Below the pieces are notes generated by a model. That model was not told where the DNA came from, searched no databases, and saw only the letters and a program-made list of their open reading frames with translations. Below, piece by piece: positions 7,677-15,399 of a stretch of DNA of 22,797 nt. The position numbers and the translations under genes were made by a program. The stretch is from an uncultured Clostridia bacterium (GTDB lineage: Bacteria; Bacillota; Clostridia; Christensenellales; Aristaeellaceae): contig CAKTTL010000037.1 in assembly GCA_934615235.1 (NCBI GenBank), positions 1 to 22,797 on the forward strand, read 5' to 3'. How positions within the stretch are numbered: the stretch's first letter is position 1; every line of letters begins with the position of its first letter.

Positions 7677-8640
7677 ACTTACCTGCGCAATCGCGCGCGA
7701 CCTGATGCCCTCCTACGCGGACGGCCTGACGAGCGGCGACTCGAACCGCGCGCTGGAAGCGCATCTTGCCGTCTGTCCGGACTGCGCGGCGAGGCTGGCC
7801 GTCCTGCGCGGCGAAGCCGCCCCGGAAAACGCCGAACCCGCGCCGCAGATCGACTACCTGAAAAAAGTGCGCCGCCGCGGCAGGCTGACCGTCTGGCTCG
7901 CCGCGATCTGCGTCGCGCTGGCCGCGCTGTTCGGCGCGCTTTTCCTGCGCGCGCAGCCCGTCTCTCCCGACGCGCTCGCATCCTACACGCTGACGGTCGA
8001 AGGCCGCACGGTCTCCTTCAGCGGCGCGCTGGCCGAGGGCGCGGGCGCGGCGTTCCGCGGCGTGCGGTTTCATGAAGAAGACGGCGTGCTCACGCTTACC
8101 GTGCGCGCGTCGGCCGCGCGGCTTTTCAGCGGGGATGAATTCTCCGTTTCCTGCACGGCGGACGATGAAATCCGCCAGGTGCGCATGGACGACCGTATCC
8201 TCTGGGAAGACGGCATGACGATCACCCGCACCGCCTCGCGCGCCTACGCCGCCAAAACGCCCTACATGGGCGATATCTCGGCCGATCACCGCGTCGCCGC
8301 GGCGCTGGGCGTAAGCGAAAGGTTCGGGCCGTTCACCAACAGCCTGCAGACGGGCGCGGAGCCCTACGGCTGGAGAATCATCCTGCAAAACGAAATCCCG
8401 CCCGAGGACGTTGAAACAGCCGTGCGCCGGATGCGCGCCGACGCGTGCGTCATGCTCGCGCTGATCGGCAACCTTGGCGAAATCACGTGGGAATATCCGA
8501 CCGCGCAGGGCGCGGCGGAAATCGCCGTCACCGTCGCGGACGCTTCCGCGCTCGCGGGACGGGATATCAAGACCTGCGCGCAGAGTGCGAAAGCGCTGCA
8601 GACGCTGCTGTGGACGCTCGGGTGGACCGTGGAAAATTAA
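7666..8640 (+). CDS. Membrane anti-sigma factor with zinc finger and DUF4825-like domain
   Basis: A 324-residue protein in three parts. A cytoplasmic zf-HC2-type anti-sigma domain has C7 and the H33-x3-C37-x2-C40 ligand set. One membrane span lies at about 73-94 after an Arg/Lys-rich stretch. A long extracytoplasmic domain has a final third (around KTPYMGD...LQTGAEPYGWRIIL) resembling DUF4825 domains common in Clostridia. It should bind the ECF sigma factor encoded just upstream and release it in response to an envelope signal. The ATG at 7666 overlaps the sigma gene. The pyrophosphatase gene starts 14 bases after its stop, using a ribosome site that abuts the stop codon, so it is probably co-transcribed. 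Confidence 0.88.
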   Translation: MKTELTCAIARDLMPSYADGLTSGDSNRALEAHLAVCPDCAARLAVLRGEAAPENAEPAPQIDYLKKVRRRGRLTVWLAAICVALAALFGALFLRAQPVSPDALASYTLTVEGRTVSFSGALAEGAGAAFRGVRFHEEDGVLTLTVRASAARLFSGDEFSVSCTADDEIRQVRMDDRILWEDGMTITRTASRAYAAKTPYMGDISADHRVAAALGVSERFGPFTNSLQTGAEPYGWRIILQNEIPPEDVETAVRRMRADACVMLALIGNLGEITWEYPTAQGAAEIAVTVADASALAGRDIKTCAQSAKALQTLLWTLGWTVEN

Positions 8641-8653
8641 AGGAGGCGCAGCC

Positions 8654-9151
8654 ATGCGAATCGTTGAAGCCCGGATTGAAATCCCAATGGGCAGTCAGAA
8701 CAAATACGAAATCGATCACAAAACCGGCAAAATCAAGCTCAACCGCGTGCTTTATTCGGCCGCGTTTTATCCCGCCGAATACGGCTTTATCGAAGATACG
8801 CTCAGCGAGGACGGCGATCCGCTCGATATTCTTGTGCTCACCTCCTCCCCCACCTTCCCCGGCTGCTATATCGATTCGCGCATCATCGGCGCGATGGATA
8901 TGGTCGATTCAGGCGAGGTCGATACGAAGCTGCTCGCCGTCAACATCGGCGACCCGCGCTACGACTACATCAGCACGCTCGACGACGTACCCCCGCACCT
9001 GCTGCTCGAACTGGAAAATTTCTTTTCCACCTATAAAACCCTGCAGCACCTGAAAACCGAAGTGCGCCGCTTCATGAACGAAGAAGAGGCCGTCGCCGTG
9101 CTGGACAGGTGCTATGAGCGGTATAAAGAAGCAAACGCAAAGGGACTGTAA
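8654..9151 (+). CDS. ppa: Inorganic pyrophosphatase, family I
   Basis: A 165-residue soluble family I pyrophosphatase, hydrolysing PPi to two phosphates with Mg2+ in the cytoplasm. Supporting motifs are EIPMGSQNKYE near the start, YPAEYGFIEDT, and the family signature DGDPLDIL containing the three metal-binding Asp residues. The late KTLQHLKTEV region matches the family's KxxxxxK-type contact area. Length is normal. AGGAGG (8641-8646) lies seven bases before ATG 8654, right after the anti-sigma stop. Its place as third gene of an ECF sigma operon is unusual for a housekeeping enzyme. It contrasts with the PPi-dependent phosphofructokinase 3.5 kb away, which uses PPi. Confidence 0.93.
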   Translation: MRIVEARIEIPMGSQNKYEIDHKTGKIKLNRVLYSAAFYPAEYGFIEDTLSEDGDPLDILVLTSSPTFPGCYIDSRIIGAMDMVDSGEVDTKLLAVNIGDPRYDYISTLDDVPPHLLLELENFFSTYKTLQHLKTEVRRFMNEEEAVAVLDRCYERYKEANAKGL

Positions 9152-9165
9152 CCCCCACAAAAAAG

Positions 9166-9206
9166 AAAGCGGATTTGCACCCCGAACGGGGAACAAATCC
9201 GCTTTT
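9166..9206. terminator. Strong bidirectional terminator
   Basis: AAAGCGGATTTG (9166-9177) pairs with CAAATCCGCTTT (9194-9205), and an inner CCCCG/CGGGG stem lengthens the hairpin. T-rich sequence follows on both strands. It separates the rightward pyrophosphatase operon from the leftward Hsp70-like operon, which ends at 9259. Confidence 0.88.
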
Positions 9207-9258
9207 CAAATAGTTTTAGAGGAGTGAACCCCTCCCCAGAAAAATTTTTACTATCCCC

Positions 9259-11163
9259 TCAGTTTAACCGTATCTCCGTCTTCGCGGCCAGCCGTTCAAT
9301 GAACGCGTCCAGCTCGCCCGCTACGCCCGTTACGATCGACGCGGCGAACGCTTCGTCCTTTGCAAGCGATTCGGCAAGGGCCTTCTGCATTTTTCCGCGG
9401 CTGCGCGCGGAAAGCAGCGCGTCGCGCGGAAGAATTTTTCGCATAATCACGGGCAGATTGACGCGCATGAGCATCGTCTCGACGGCGGGCTTGCCCAGCA
9501 GCGCCGCCACAACGCCGATCGCCGCGCCGGCGGCCAGCCCCAGCGGCCCCTCGGCCACAAGCGCCAGCCCCGCGCCGCCGCAAAGCGCCGCCATTACCGC
9601 GGCGACGACCGCGCCGATAATCGCCTCGACGGTTTTCACCGCGTCAAAATCAATTCTCGTTCCCGCGGCCAGCGCGCTGTCCGGCCGCAGCTGCGGCGGC
9701 GGCAGGCGCATCATCTCGCATGGGATCGAGTTGCGGATGCAGATCGCGTCCACGTCGCGCTGCAGCTTCTCCTGCACGCCCGCAAGCCATTCCATCACCG
9801 CGGCCGAAAGCTTCGCCTGCGTTTCTTCGCGGCGCACAAGCGCCTGCGATTCCGTCTCGATGCGCCTGCGCATCTCCTCCAGCGTCGCCAGCTCGCCTTT
9901 TCGCCAGGCGTCCGCAGCGGGCGCGGCAACCTCGACGGCCATCAGATCCGTCAAAAGCGCCGCAAGGCTTTCGCACAGCGCGGGCATATCGGCACGCGCG
10001 GCGTTTTCAACGGCCTGGCTGCCGGTGTATTCGTGAATCTCCGCGCGAAAAGCTTCCAGCAGCTCGTCGGTGCGGCCGGCGTAAGCCAGCCCGCGCGCGA
10101 TGGAAAACTCCGGTTCGGGGCAGCAGATGAACCTCGCGTCCGGAAAAGCGTCGCGGCACGCGTCGCGGAAGAACGCCATGCGCGACGCGCCGCCCGTCAG
10201 CACCAGCACGCGCGGCGGATTTGCGGCCGTCTGCTGGCGCGCGCGGTTGAGCGCGTCCTGCAGATTCGCCAGGAACGACCGGTTCTGCAGCTCCGGCACC
10301 GGCTGGCGGCAAATTTTTTCGATAAACTCCTGCATCAGGCGGAAGATGATCTCCTGCCGCCCATCGTAATACAGCCGTACCCGGCCGACGCAGGGCTCCT
10401 TTTCGTATTTCTTCTCGTCTGTAAAATACGCTTCCTTCACGCGGCGCGCGGCGTAAAGCGCATGGCTGCGCCACGTCGGGCTGCGGCGGAATACGTCCTG
10501 CACCTTTTCGCGCTCACGCGCGGGCAGATCACCCACGGCCTGCCGCAGAATGCATTCGTCCAGCACGCCGCCGCCGAGGTTGTTGTCGCCGAACGTTCCC
10601 ACGCCATGCTCGCGCCCGTCGACGACGTACGCGAAATCCAGCGTAGACGAGCCGATATCGATCACCAGCGTGCTGCCGGAGAGAAAATCTTCATCCGCGG
10701 CGATGCCGCGCGCGTTGCGCGCATACAGAAACGCTGCGCGCGATTCGCTCGTCAGCGTCACGTTCGGCAGACCCGCTTCCTCGCACAGCGCCTGATAGCG
10801 CGCACGCAGTTCGTCGTTCCAGCCCGCCGGGCAGCCGACGGTCGTCTTGCATTCCTCCAGCGGCTCCAGCTCCGGCGCCGCCTTCAGCTGCAGCGTCACG
10901 CCCTGCAAAAAGCGGCGAATATCGGCGAACGCCTCGTCGGGGCTGGTGCGCACCCGGCTTTTGAAGCGAATGGCCACATTCTCCGCGCCCTCGGTCGAAA
11001 GCGCCATGGGACCCACGAGCGTTTCGCCGCGATAATCGGCCACGGCCGTCACAAAGCTCATGCTGCCCGAAACGGACAGGATGCGCGGCTCGATCACGTT
11101 CTCGCGCGTCAGATACGCCACGCAGCTCTCGCCGTCGCCCAGATCAAAGCCGATATACCTCAT
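9259..11163 (-). CDS. Divergent Hsp70-like ATPase with hydrophobic C-terminal region
   Basis: A 634-residue protein. Residues 1-365 form an actin/Hsp70-type ATPase: phosphate-1 GFDLGDGESCVAY (5-17), the ESRAAFLYA segment (140-148), phosphate-2 IDIGSSTLDFAY (168-179), adenosine motif VLTGGASRM (321-329) and the closing PEPEFSIARGLAYAG. There is no DnaK substrate-binding beta-domain. Instead the second half is a charged helical region (about 380-480) and then a Gly/Ala-rich hydrophobic stretch (513-557: AIIGAVVAAVMAAL...GLAAGAAIGVVAALLG) that could form a membrane hairpin, ending in an amphipathic helical tail. Its ATG overlaps the stop of the membrane-protein gene upstream (ATGA), so the two are made together. 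It is not ordinary DnaK: no grpE or dnaJ is nearby. A role in membrane or envelope protein handling is inference. Confidence 0.82.
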   Translation of the reverse strand: MRYIGFDLGDGESCVAYLTRENVIEPRILSVSGSMSFVTAVADYRGETLVGPMALSTEGAENVAIRFKSRVRTSPDEAFADIRRFLQGVTLQLKAAPELEPLEECKTTVGCPAGWNDELRARYQALCEEAGLPNVTLTSESRAAFLYARNARGIAADEDFLSGSTLVIDIGSSTLDFAYVVDGREHGVGTFGDNNLGGGVLDECILRQAVGDLPAREREKVQDVFRRSPTWRSHALYAARRVKEAYFTDEKKYEKEPCVGRVRLYYDGRQEIIFRLMQEFIEKICRQPVPELQNRSFLANLQDALNRARQQTAANPPRVLVLTGGASRMAFFRDACRDAFPDARFICCPEPEFSIARGLAYAGRTDELLEAFRAEIHEYTGSQAVENAARADMPALCESLAALLTDLMAVEVAAPAADAWRKGELATLEEMRRRIETESQALVRREETQAKLSAAVMEWLAGVQEKLQRDVDAICIRNSIPCEMMRLPPPQLRPDSALAAGTRIDFDAVKTVEAIIGAVVAAVMAALCGGAGLALVAEGPLGLAAGAAIGVVAALLGKPAVETMLMRVNLPVIMRKILPRDALLSARSRGKMQKALAESLAKDEAFAASIVTGVAGELDAFIERLAAKTEIRLN

Positions 11164-11972
11164 GCGTCCTCCTCCCTCACGGCAGCCAGCCCGCGCAGCA
11201 CGAGCGTCCCCGTTCCCCGCTCGACAATGGCCGGGCGAATGGTACGGTTCTCGCTGCGGGAGGGCAGCGTGGAAAATTCGCGCGCATGCGCGCCGTCGTA
11301 CAGGTGCATTTCGCAGCCGTTCCTCGTAAGAAGGTATTCGATGCTCTTGTCCGCTATGAGGTTATCGGCGTCGGGCCCCTCGCCGCGGCTCTCCCACAGT
11401 TCCTGACAAAGGGCGAGCGCGTTCCGGTCGCAGCCGCCCGCCTGCCCGGCGATCTGCCGGTTCAGCGCGCCGAAATCGGCCATGTAGCCGTCGATGCGGC
11501 GCATCATCTGCGCCCCTTCGGCGACGAGCCGCTCCGGCCGCACCTCGGCGCGGGCCTGCGCGCGCTTCTGCTCTTCGCGCCTTTGAGAAAAGACGGGCAG
11601 AAACAGCGCAAGCGCCGCGACAAGCGCGAGCGCCGCAATCAGCCATTCGCCCTGCAGCAGCGCGGCGGCGCAGGCCAGGAACCCCGCCACCATGCCGACA
11701 AGCGAAAGCAGCTGTTTTTCTTTGCGCGCAGGGCGCGCTTCTTCCTTCGGCGCGGCCACGGCGGTCATCAGCTGCCCCGCCTGTTTGGCCTGCTCAAAGA
11801 GAATGCCCGCCTCCTGCCGCAGGTAATCGTCCGGCTGCGCGGCCATGGTTTCGCGGCGCACCGTATCGAGCACGCGCAGGTATTCCGGCAGCGCCGCTTC
11901 CGGCGCGGGGCGCGCGGCAACGGCGTCCTCAAGCGCACGGGCCTGTTTTTCCCAACTTGATGTTGCGTTCAT
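11160..11972 (-). CDS. Two-span membrane protein coupled to the Hsp70-like ATPase
   Basis: A 270-residue protein I do not recognise as a named family. Residues 1-75 are a hydrophilic helical region, 76-87 are Lys/Arg-rich, and two membrane spans at about 88-106 and 110-128 make a tight hairpin. The rest (130-270) is hydrophilic and, by the positive-inside rule with charged residues on both flanks, probably cytoplasmic like the N-terminus. There is no signal peptide. The ribosome site AAGGAG lies just before the ATG at 11970-11972, and its stop overlaps the start of the Hsp70-like gene. It may anchor or regulate that ATPase at the membrane; this is inferred only from the coupling. Repeat copy 2 fills the gap between it and the phosphofructokinase gene. 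Confidence 0.75.
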   Translation of the reverse strand: MNATSSWEKQARALEDAVAARPAPEAALPEYLRVLDTVRRETMAAQPDDYLRQEAGILFEQAKQAGQLMTAVAAPKEEARPARKEKQLLSLVGMVAGFLACAAALLQGEWLIAALALVAALALFLPVFSQRREEQKRAQARAEVRPERLVAEGAQMMRRIDGYMADFGALNRQIAGQAGGCDRNALALCQELWESRGEGPDADNLIADKSIEYLLTRNGCEMHLYDGAHAREFSTLPSRSENRTIRPAIVERGTGTLVLRGLAAVREEDA

Positions 11973-11989
11973 TTTCTTCTCCTTGGATC

Positions 11990-12069
11990 AGGATGTATCT
12001 GAAAAAGGAAGAGACAAATGGCGGAAAAAACGCCGTGATGGAGTCTCAGGGAATTTTTCAGTTACATCT
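11990..12069 (-). repeat. Palindromic interspersed repeat, copy 2 (full length)
   Basis: An 80-bp element with terminal arms AGGATGTATCTGAAAAA and TTTTTCAGTTACATCT. Inside are a second inverted pair GAGAC/GTCTC and an innermost GGCG/CGCC stem around a GAAAAAA loop, so three stems nest on one axis. It fills nearly all of the 97 bp between the pfp stop and the membrane-protein gene. Its outer edge touches the pfp stop codon (12069-12071). Compared with copy 3 it carries about 16 extra bases (the inner stem). The right arm has diverged more than the left. Confidence 0.85.
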
Positions 12070-13283
12070 CAGGACAGGGCCGGCAGCCCTTCCTCGTCCT
12101 CGTCCATATCCGCCAGCGGCCGGGCATAGCGGAGGAATTCCTCCGTCATCCCCTCGCCGTAGGGCAAAATCCAATCCGCCGGCACAAGGCGCACGGCGTT
12201 GGCAATCTCGTTAATGCTGCGAAGCGACATGCCGCAGCGGTACGGAACGTCGCTTTCGCGCTCGAATACGACCATCACGCCCGTATGCCCGTCCTGCGCG
12301 GCCTTCACTGCAAATTCGCCCGCCTCAAACGCCTCGCGGATATCCGTTTCCGATGCAAAATGCGCGGCGCAGCGCTGCAGCACGTTAATTTCCACCGCGC
12401 GCGCCTTGCAGCCGCACTGTACGGCCAAAATATCGCACAGCGCGCGCGCCGTGCCGCTGATATCGCGATGACCGAATGCGTCTTTATAGTTCGGGTTCAT
12501 CGCCGTCGCTTCGCAGACGTAGTGCCCCTCCGTCGTGCGGATGCCTTCGGAGACGGCGATTACGAGCGATTTTTTCGTCTTCTGCTTTTCCACCACGCGC
12601 CGGCAGAAATCGTCCACATCCAGCGGCACCTCGGGCAAATAGATAAAATCCGGGCCTTCAAAGTTTTTGCCGTGCGCCAGCGCCGCCGCGCCGGTGAGCC
12701 AGCCCGCGTCGCGGCCCATGATTTCAAGAATGGTGATCCGCTTCTGATCGTACACCAGCGCGTCGAGCACCACCTCGCGGGTCACGCACGCGATATACCG
12801 CGCGGCGCTGCCGTAGCCGGGCGTATGATCGGTGCAGGCAAGATCGTTGTCGATCGTCTTCGGAACGCCGATAAAGCGCACCGCGCTGCCCACGCTCTCG
12901 CCGTACGCGCTCAGCTTGCTGACCGCGTCCATCGAATCGTTTCCGCCGATATAGAAAACCGCGCCGATGTTCTTTTCGGCCAGCAGCGCAAAAATTTTTA
13001 CAAACGGCGCCGGGTTTTCGTCGGGATAAGGGAGCTTCATCCGGCAGGATCCGAGATACGAGGACGGCGTTCGCCTGAGCAGGGCAAGCTCCTTTTCGCC
13101 GAGGATCGGCAGCAGATCGACGACGCGGCCTTCCAGCAGCCCCTGCACGCCGTAGCGCATTCCGTATACCTTCGCGCCCAGCGCGCGTCCGGCGGAAACC
13201 ACGCCGGCAAGGCTTGCGTTAATTACGGCGGTCGGCCCGCCGGACTGTCCTACCAGGATATTCTTGCCTGTAAGCATTCTCAT
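12069..13283 (-). CDS. pfp: Phosphofructokinase, pyrophosphate-dependent type
   Basis: A 404-residue PfkA-superfamily enzyme phosphorylating fructose 6-phosphate in the cytoplasm. Motifs: GQSGGPT (12-18), GGNDS (113-117), PKTIDND (141-147), MGRDAGW (189-195). In ATP-dependent PFKs the second and third motifs read GGDGS and PGTIDND. An Asp in place of Gly in GGNDS and a Lys in PKTIDND are the known signs of PPi as phosphate donor. The ORF is open far upstream, but homology begins at TGKNILVGQSGG. AAGGAG at 13288-13293 supports ATG 13283, or ATG 13277 six bases later. It probably shares a transcript with the two downstream genes through repeat copy 2. The acidic tail DEDEEG at the C-terminus is a small oddity. 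Confidence 0.9.
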   Translation of the reverse strand: MRMLTGKNILVGQSGGPTAVINASLAGVVSAGRALGAKVYGMRYGVQGLLEGRVVDLLPILGEKELALLRRTPSSYLGSCRMKLPYPDENPAPFVKIFALLAEKNIGAVFYIGGNDSMDAVSKLSAYGESVGSAVRFIGVPKTIDNDLACTDHTPGYGSAARYIACVTREVVLDALVYDQKRITILEIMGRDAGWLTGAAALAHGKNFEGPDFIYLPEVPLDVDDFCRRVVEKQKTKKSLVIAVSEGIRTTEGHYVCEATAMNPNYKDAFGHRDISGTARALCDILAVQCGCKARAVEINVLQRCAAHFASETDIREAFEAGEFAVKAAQDGHTGVMVVFERESDVPYRCGMSLRSINEIANAVRLVPADWILPYGEGMTEEFLRYARPLADMDEDEEGLPALS

Positions 13284-13410
13284 CAAGCTCCTTACTTTTT
13301 CCGCGTCGGTACCGCTCTTTATAGTAACAAAAACGCGCGAAAAAGTAAAGCGCGGAGGAAAACGCGCGCCGGACGGAGAAATAACTGCGCAAAACGGAGG
13401 GATGAAACGG
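13284..13410. promoter_or_regulatory. Divergent promoter region between pfp and PfkB-type kinase
   Basis: Overlapping -10-like hexamers occur at 13318-13325: TATAAA for leftward pfp and TATAGT for the rightward kinase. Clear -35 boxes are not evident on either strand. Two AAAACGCGCG-like words about 29 bp apart (near 13330 and 13360) could be a repeat for a regulator. The region ends in GGAGG (13396-13400), which places the kinase start at ATG 13411. Confidence 0.45.
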
Positions 13411-14250
13411 ATGAAAAGCGTGATTGTGGTCGGCGGGCTGAATCTGGACGTATGCGGCATGCCCGACAGGGCGCTCGTTCCGCACGACAGCAATATCGGC
13501 ACGGTCGTCCTGCGCGCGGGCGGCGTAGGGCATAACATCGCCGCGCGGCTGGCGGAAAAGGGCGTGCCGGTCGAGCTTGTCGCCGCGCTGGGCGACGACG
13601 GGGCAGCGGGCATGCTTTCGGCGCGCTGCGCCGAAGAAAAAATCGGCCTGCGCTACGCCCTGCGGCTGCATGGCGCTTCCTGCTGCTATCTGAGCCTGCA
13701 TGAAGCGGACGGCGATATGGCCGCGGCCGTGAACGCGATGAAGCTGATGGACGCGTTCACCCCGGACAGGCTGCCGATGGACGCAATCAACGCCTCCTCC
13801 CTTTGCGTGCTGGATACGAACCTGCCGGCTGAGACCCTCGAGCGCCTGGCCGCGTGCGCGACCGTCCCGCTGCTTGCCGATCCCGTCAGCTGCGCCAAGG
13901 CGGACAGGGCGCGCGCCGTTTTGCCGCGCCTTACCGCAATCAAGCCGAACCTGATGGAGGCGCGCTATCTTTCCGGCGAAACGGAGCCTGCGCGCGCGGC
14001 GGCATGGCTGCTTTCGCAGGGAACGAAAATGGCGTTCATCTCGCTCGGCCGCGAGGGCGTGTATTTCGCCGGACCGGACGACGCGGGCGTCGTTCCCGCG
14101 CCGCAGACGACGGTACGCAACGCGACCGGCGCAGGCGACGCGATGGCCGCCGGTATCGCGCTGGGGCTGCTGGACGGCCTTTCGGCGCGCGGCTGCGCCG
14201 AATCAGGCGTGCGCAGCGCCGCACAATATCTGAAGGAGACAAACAAATGA
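13411..14250 (+). CDS. PfkB-family sugar kinase, pseudouridine kinase-like
   Basis: A 279-residue ribokinase-fold enzyme. The N-terminus VVGGLNLDVCG (6-16), DSNIGTVVLRAGGVGHNIAARLAEKG with the GGVGHN substrate loop (37-42), and the C-terminal NATGAGDAMAAG (237-248) with catalytic D243 and the anion hole GAGD are as in PfkB kinases. The early part, with its DSN-G and GGVxxNIA pattern, most resembles pseudouridine kinases, which phosphorylate pseudouridine at the 5' position. The usual partner psuG is not in the window, so the substrate could be another nucleoside or sugar. ATG 13411 is chosen because GGAGG is ten bases upstream; the ATG at 13402 is too close to it. Its stop overlaps the next start as ATGA. 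Confidence 0.82.
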   Translation: MKSVIVVGGLNLDVCGMPDRALVPHDSNIGTVVLRAGGVGHNIAARLAEKGVPVELVAALGDDGAAGMLSARCAEEKIGLRYALRLHGASCCYLSLHEADGDMAAAVNAMKLMDAFTPDRLPMDAINASSLCVLDTNLPAETLERLAACATVPLLADPVSCAKADRARAVLPRLTAIKPNLMEARYLSGETEPARAAAWLLSQGTKMAFISLGREGVYFAGPDDAGVVPAPQTTVRNATGAGDAMAAGIALGLLDGLSARGCAESGVRSAAQYLKETNK

Positions 14251-15143
14251 TTGAGCTTTGTTTCGGGGAAAGTCTGGCCGGGAGCCTGCAATATGCGATC
14301 GCCATGAAAAAAGACGATACGCGCTTCGATGCGGCGGCCGTGGGCGTTATCGGCGGGACGCGCAGGGAGCGCGCGCAGGCGCTGCGCGAAGCGAGAAAGC
14401 CGAAGCCCTGGCAGGGCGAACCGCTCGACATAAGCCCGGCCGACGTTTTTTCGCTCTCGCTCGCGCTGGACTGGGGCGACCTTTCCGACCTGCCCGAGCG
14501 CCGCGAAACGCTCCATACGCTGATGGGCGAATACGACGGCGTGGCGGATACGATACTGCTCACGAACGCAAAAACCATGCGCAGGCTGGCCGACGCCCGC
14601 GAAAACGGCGAACCGGTGCGCGCCTGGGTTTTCCCGTACGACGCTTACGACCTGTGCGGGCTGTATTTCCTGTGCGATTTCTTCCGCAGCGCGAAAACGC
14701 CGCTCTTTCTCGTCGAGCTGCCCACATGCGAAGCGCGGGACGATAACGCATGGACCGAATACCGCGGCGCGGGAGATGTTCCGCCCGAGCGGCTGGGCAA
14801 TGCGCTGAAAAACGCGCGCCCTCTCTCCGCCGTCGAACGCACGGCATACGCGATGCGCTGGCGCGAGCTGCTCGCCGAAAACGCGCCCCTGCGCGCATCC
14901 GTCAACGGCCGCGTGATGAGCGTTCCCGCGGATTTTTACGATTTTGCCATCCGCCGCAACCTGCCGGAGGGCGAATTCGTCCTCGCGCATGTGATCGGCA
15001 AGACGCTGGCCGATCTGCCCTGCGTGGGCGACAGGCCGCTTTACCTGCGGCTGAAAGAAATGGAAGCGCGCGGCGAAATCACGCTCGTCACGCCGGCGGA
15101 AAAAGACGATACCCCCTATGCGGCGGTTTACCGCAAAGCGTAA
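14247..15143 (+). CDS. DUF1835/DUF3658 domain protein
   Basis: A 298-residue cytoplasmic protein. The N-terminal half (MIELCFGESLAGSL...) looks like a DUF1835 domain. The C-terminal part, from about residue 205 (WRELLAENAPLRASVNGRV...VGDRPLYLRLKEMEARGEI), looks like DUF3658, the usual partner domain. These proteins are widespread in Firmicutes and have no established biochemical role. It starts at ATG 14247, overlapping the kinase stop by four bases, so it is translationally coupled to that gene. The open frame continues far upstream inside the kinase gene in another frame, but that part has no homology. Function unknown. Confidence 0.82.
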   Translation: MIELCFGESLAGSLQYAIAMKKDDTRFDAAAVGVIGGTRRERAQALREARKPKPWQGEPLDISPADVFSLSLALDWGDLSDLPERRETLHTLMGEYDGVADTILLTNAKTMRRLADARENGEPVRAWVFPYDAYDLCGLYFLCDFFRSAKTPLFLVELPTCEARDDNAWTEYRGAGDVPPERLGNALKNARPLSAVERTAYAMRWRELLAENAPLRASVNGRVMSVPADFYDFAIRRNLPEGEFVLAHVIGKTLADLPCVGDRPLYLRLKEMEARGEITLVTPAEKDDTPYAAVYRKA

Positions 15144-15177
15144 GGATTGCAAAAAAAGAAAAGGGAAGCGATTTACC

Positions 15178-15384
15178 ATGAGATGCGGATGTCCTGAATG
15201 CGGCGCGTACATGATCCAGTCCGAAAGCCTGAACCTGGCGTGCGTCTGCCCCGAGTGCGGCTATCGCTGCAGCGCGTGCATGGGCACCAACACGGTCATC
15301 AAACGCGACGAACTGAAAAAGCGGCTCTCCGAACGCCTCGCGCAGGCGGAGGAAGCGCAGAAGGAATTCGAAGGAAGAATCTGA
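15178..15384 (+). CDS. Small zinc-ribbon protein
   Basis: A 68-residue protein with eight cysteines at 3, 5, 8, 22, 24, 27, 31 and 34. The CPEC pairs at 5-8 and 24-27 form a zinc ribbon, and C31/C34 could bind a second metal or replace one pair. The rest is a charged helix (KRDELKKRLSERLAQAEEAQKEFEG), possibly a short coiled coil. It lies 34 bases after the DUF1835 gene and 15 bases before the GH2 gene on the same strand. ATG 15178 has only a modest AAGGGAAG site. Adaptor or nucleic-acid-binding roles are possible; nothing specific can be claimed. Confidence 0.72.
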   Translation: MRCGCPECGAYMIQSESLNLACVCPECGYRCSACMGTNTVIKRDELKKRLSERLAQAEEAQKEFEGRI

Positions 15385-15399
15385 AAAAGGAGGGGTTTC

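Noticed and set aside
10033..11406. Rightward open frame of 457 codons over the Hsp70-like gene
   Set aside because: Arg/Ala/His-rich shadow of the ATPase frame, which has all nucleotide-binding motifs.
12285..13535. Rightward open frame of 416 codons over pfp
   Set aside because: Antisense to the phosphofructokinase, with no family resemblance or ribosome site.
13284..13613. N-terminal extension of the phosphofructokinase
   Set aside because: The frame stays open for 110 codons upstream but is Ser/Pro/Arg-rich, overlaps the divergent kinase gene, and the AAGGAG site and homology both place the start at 13277-13283.
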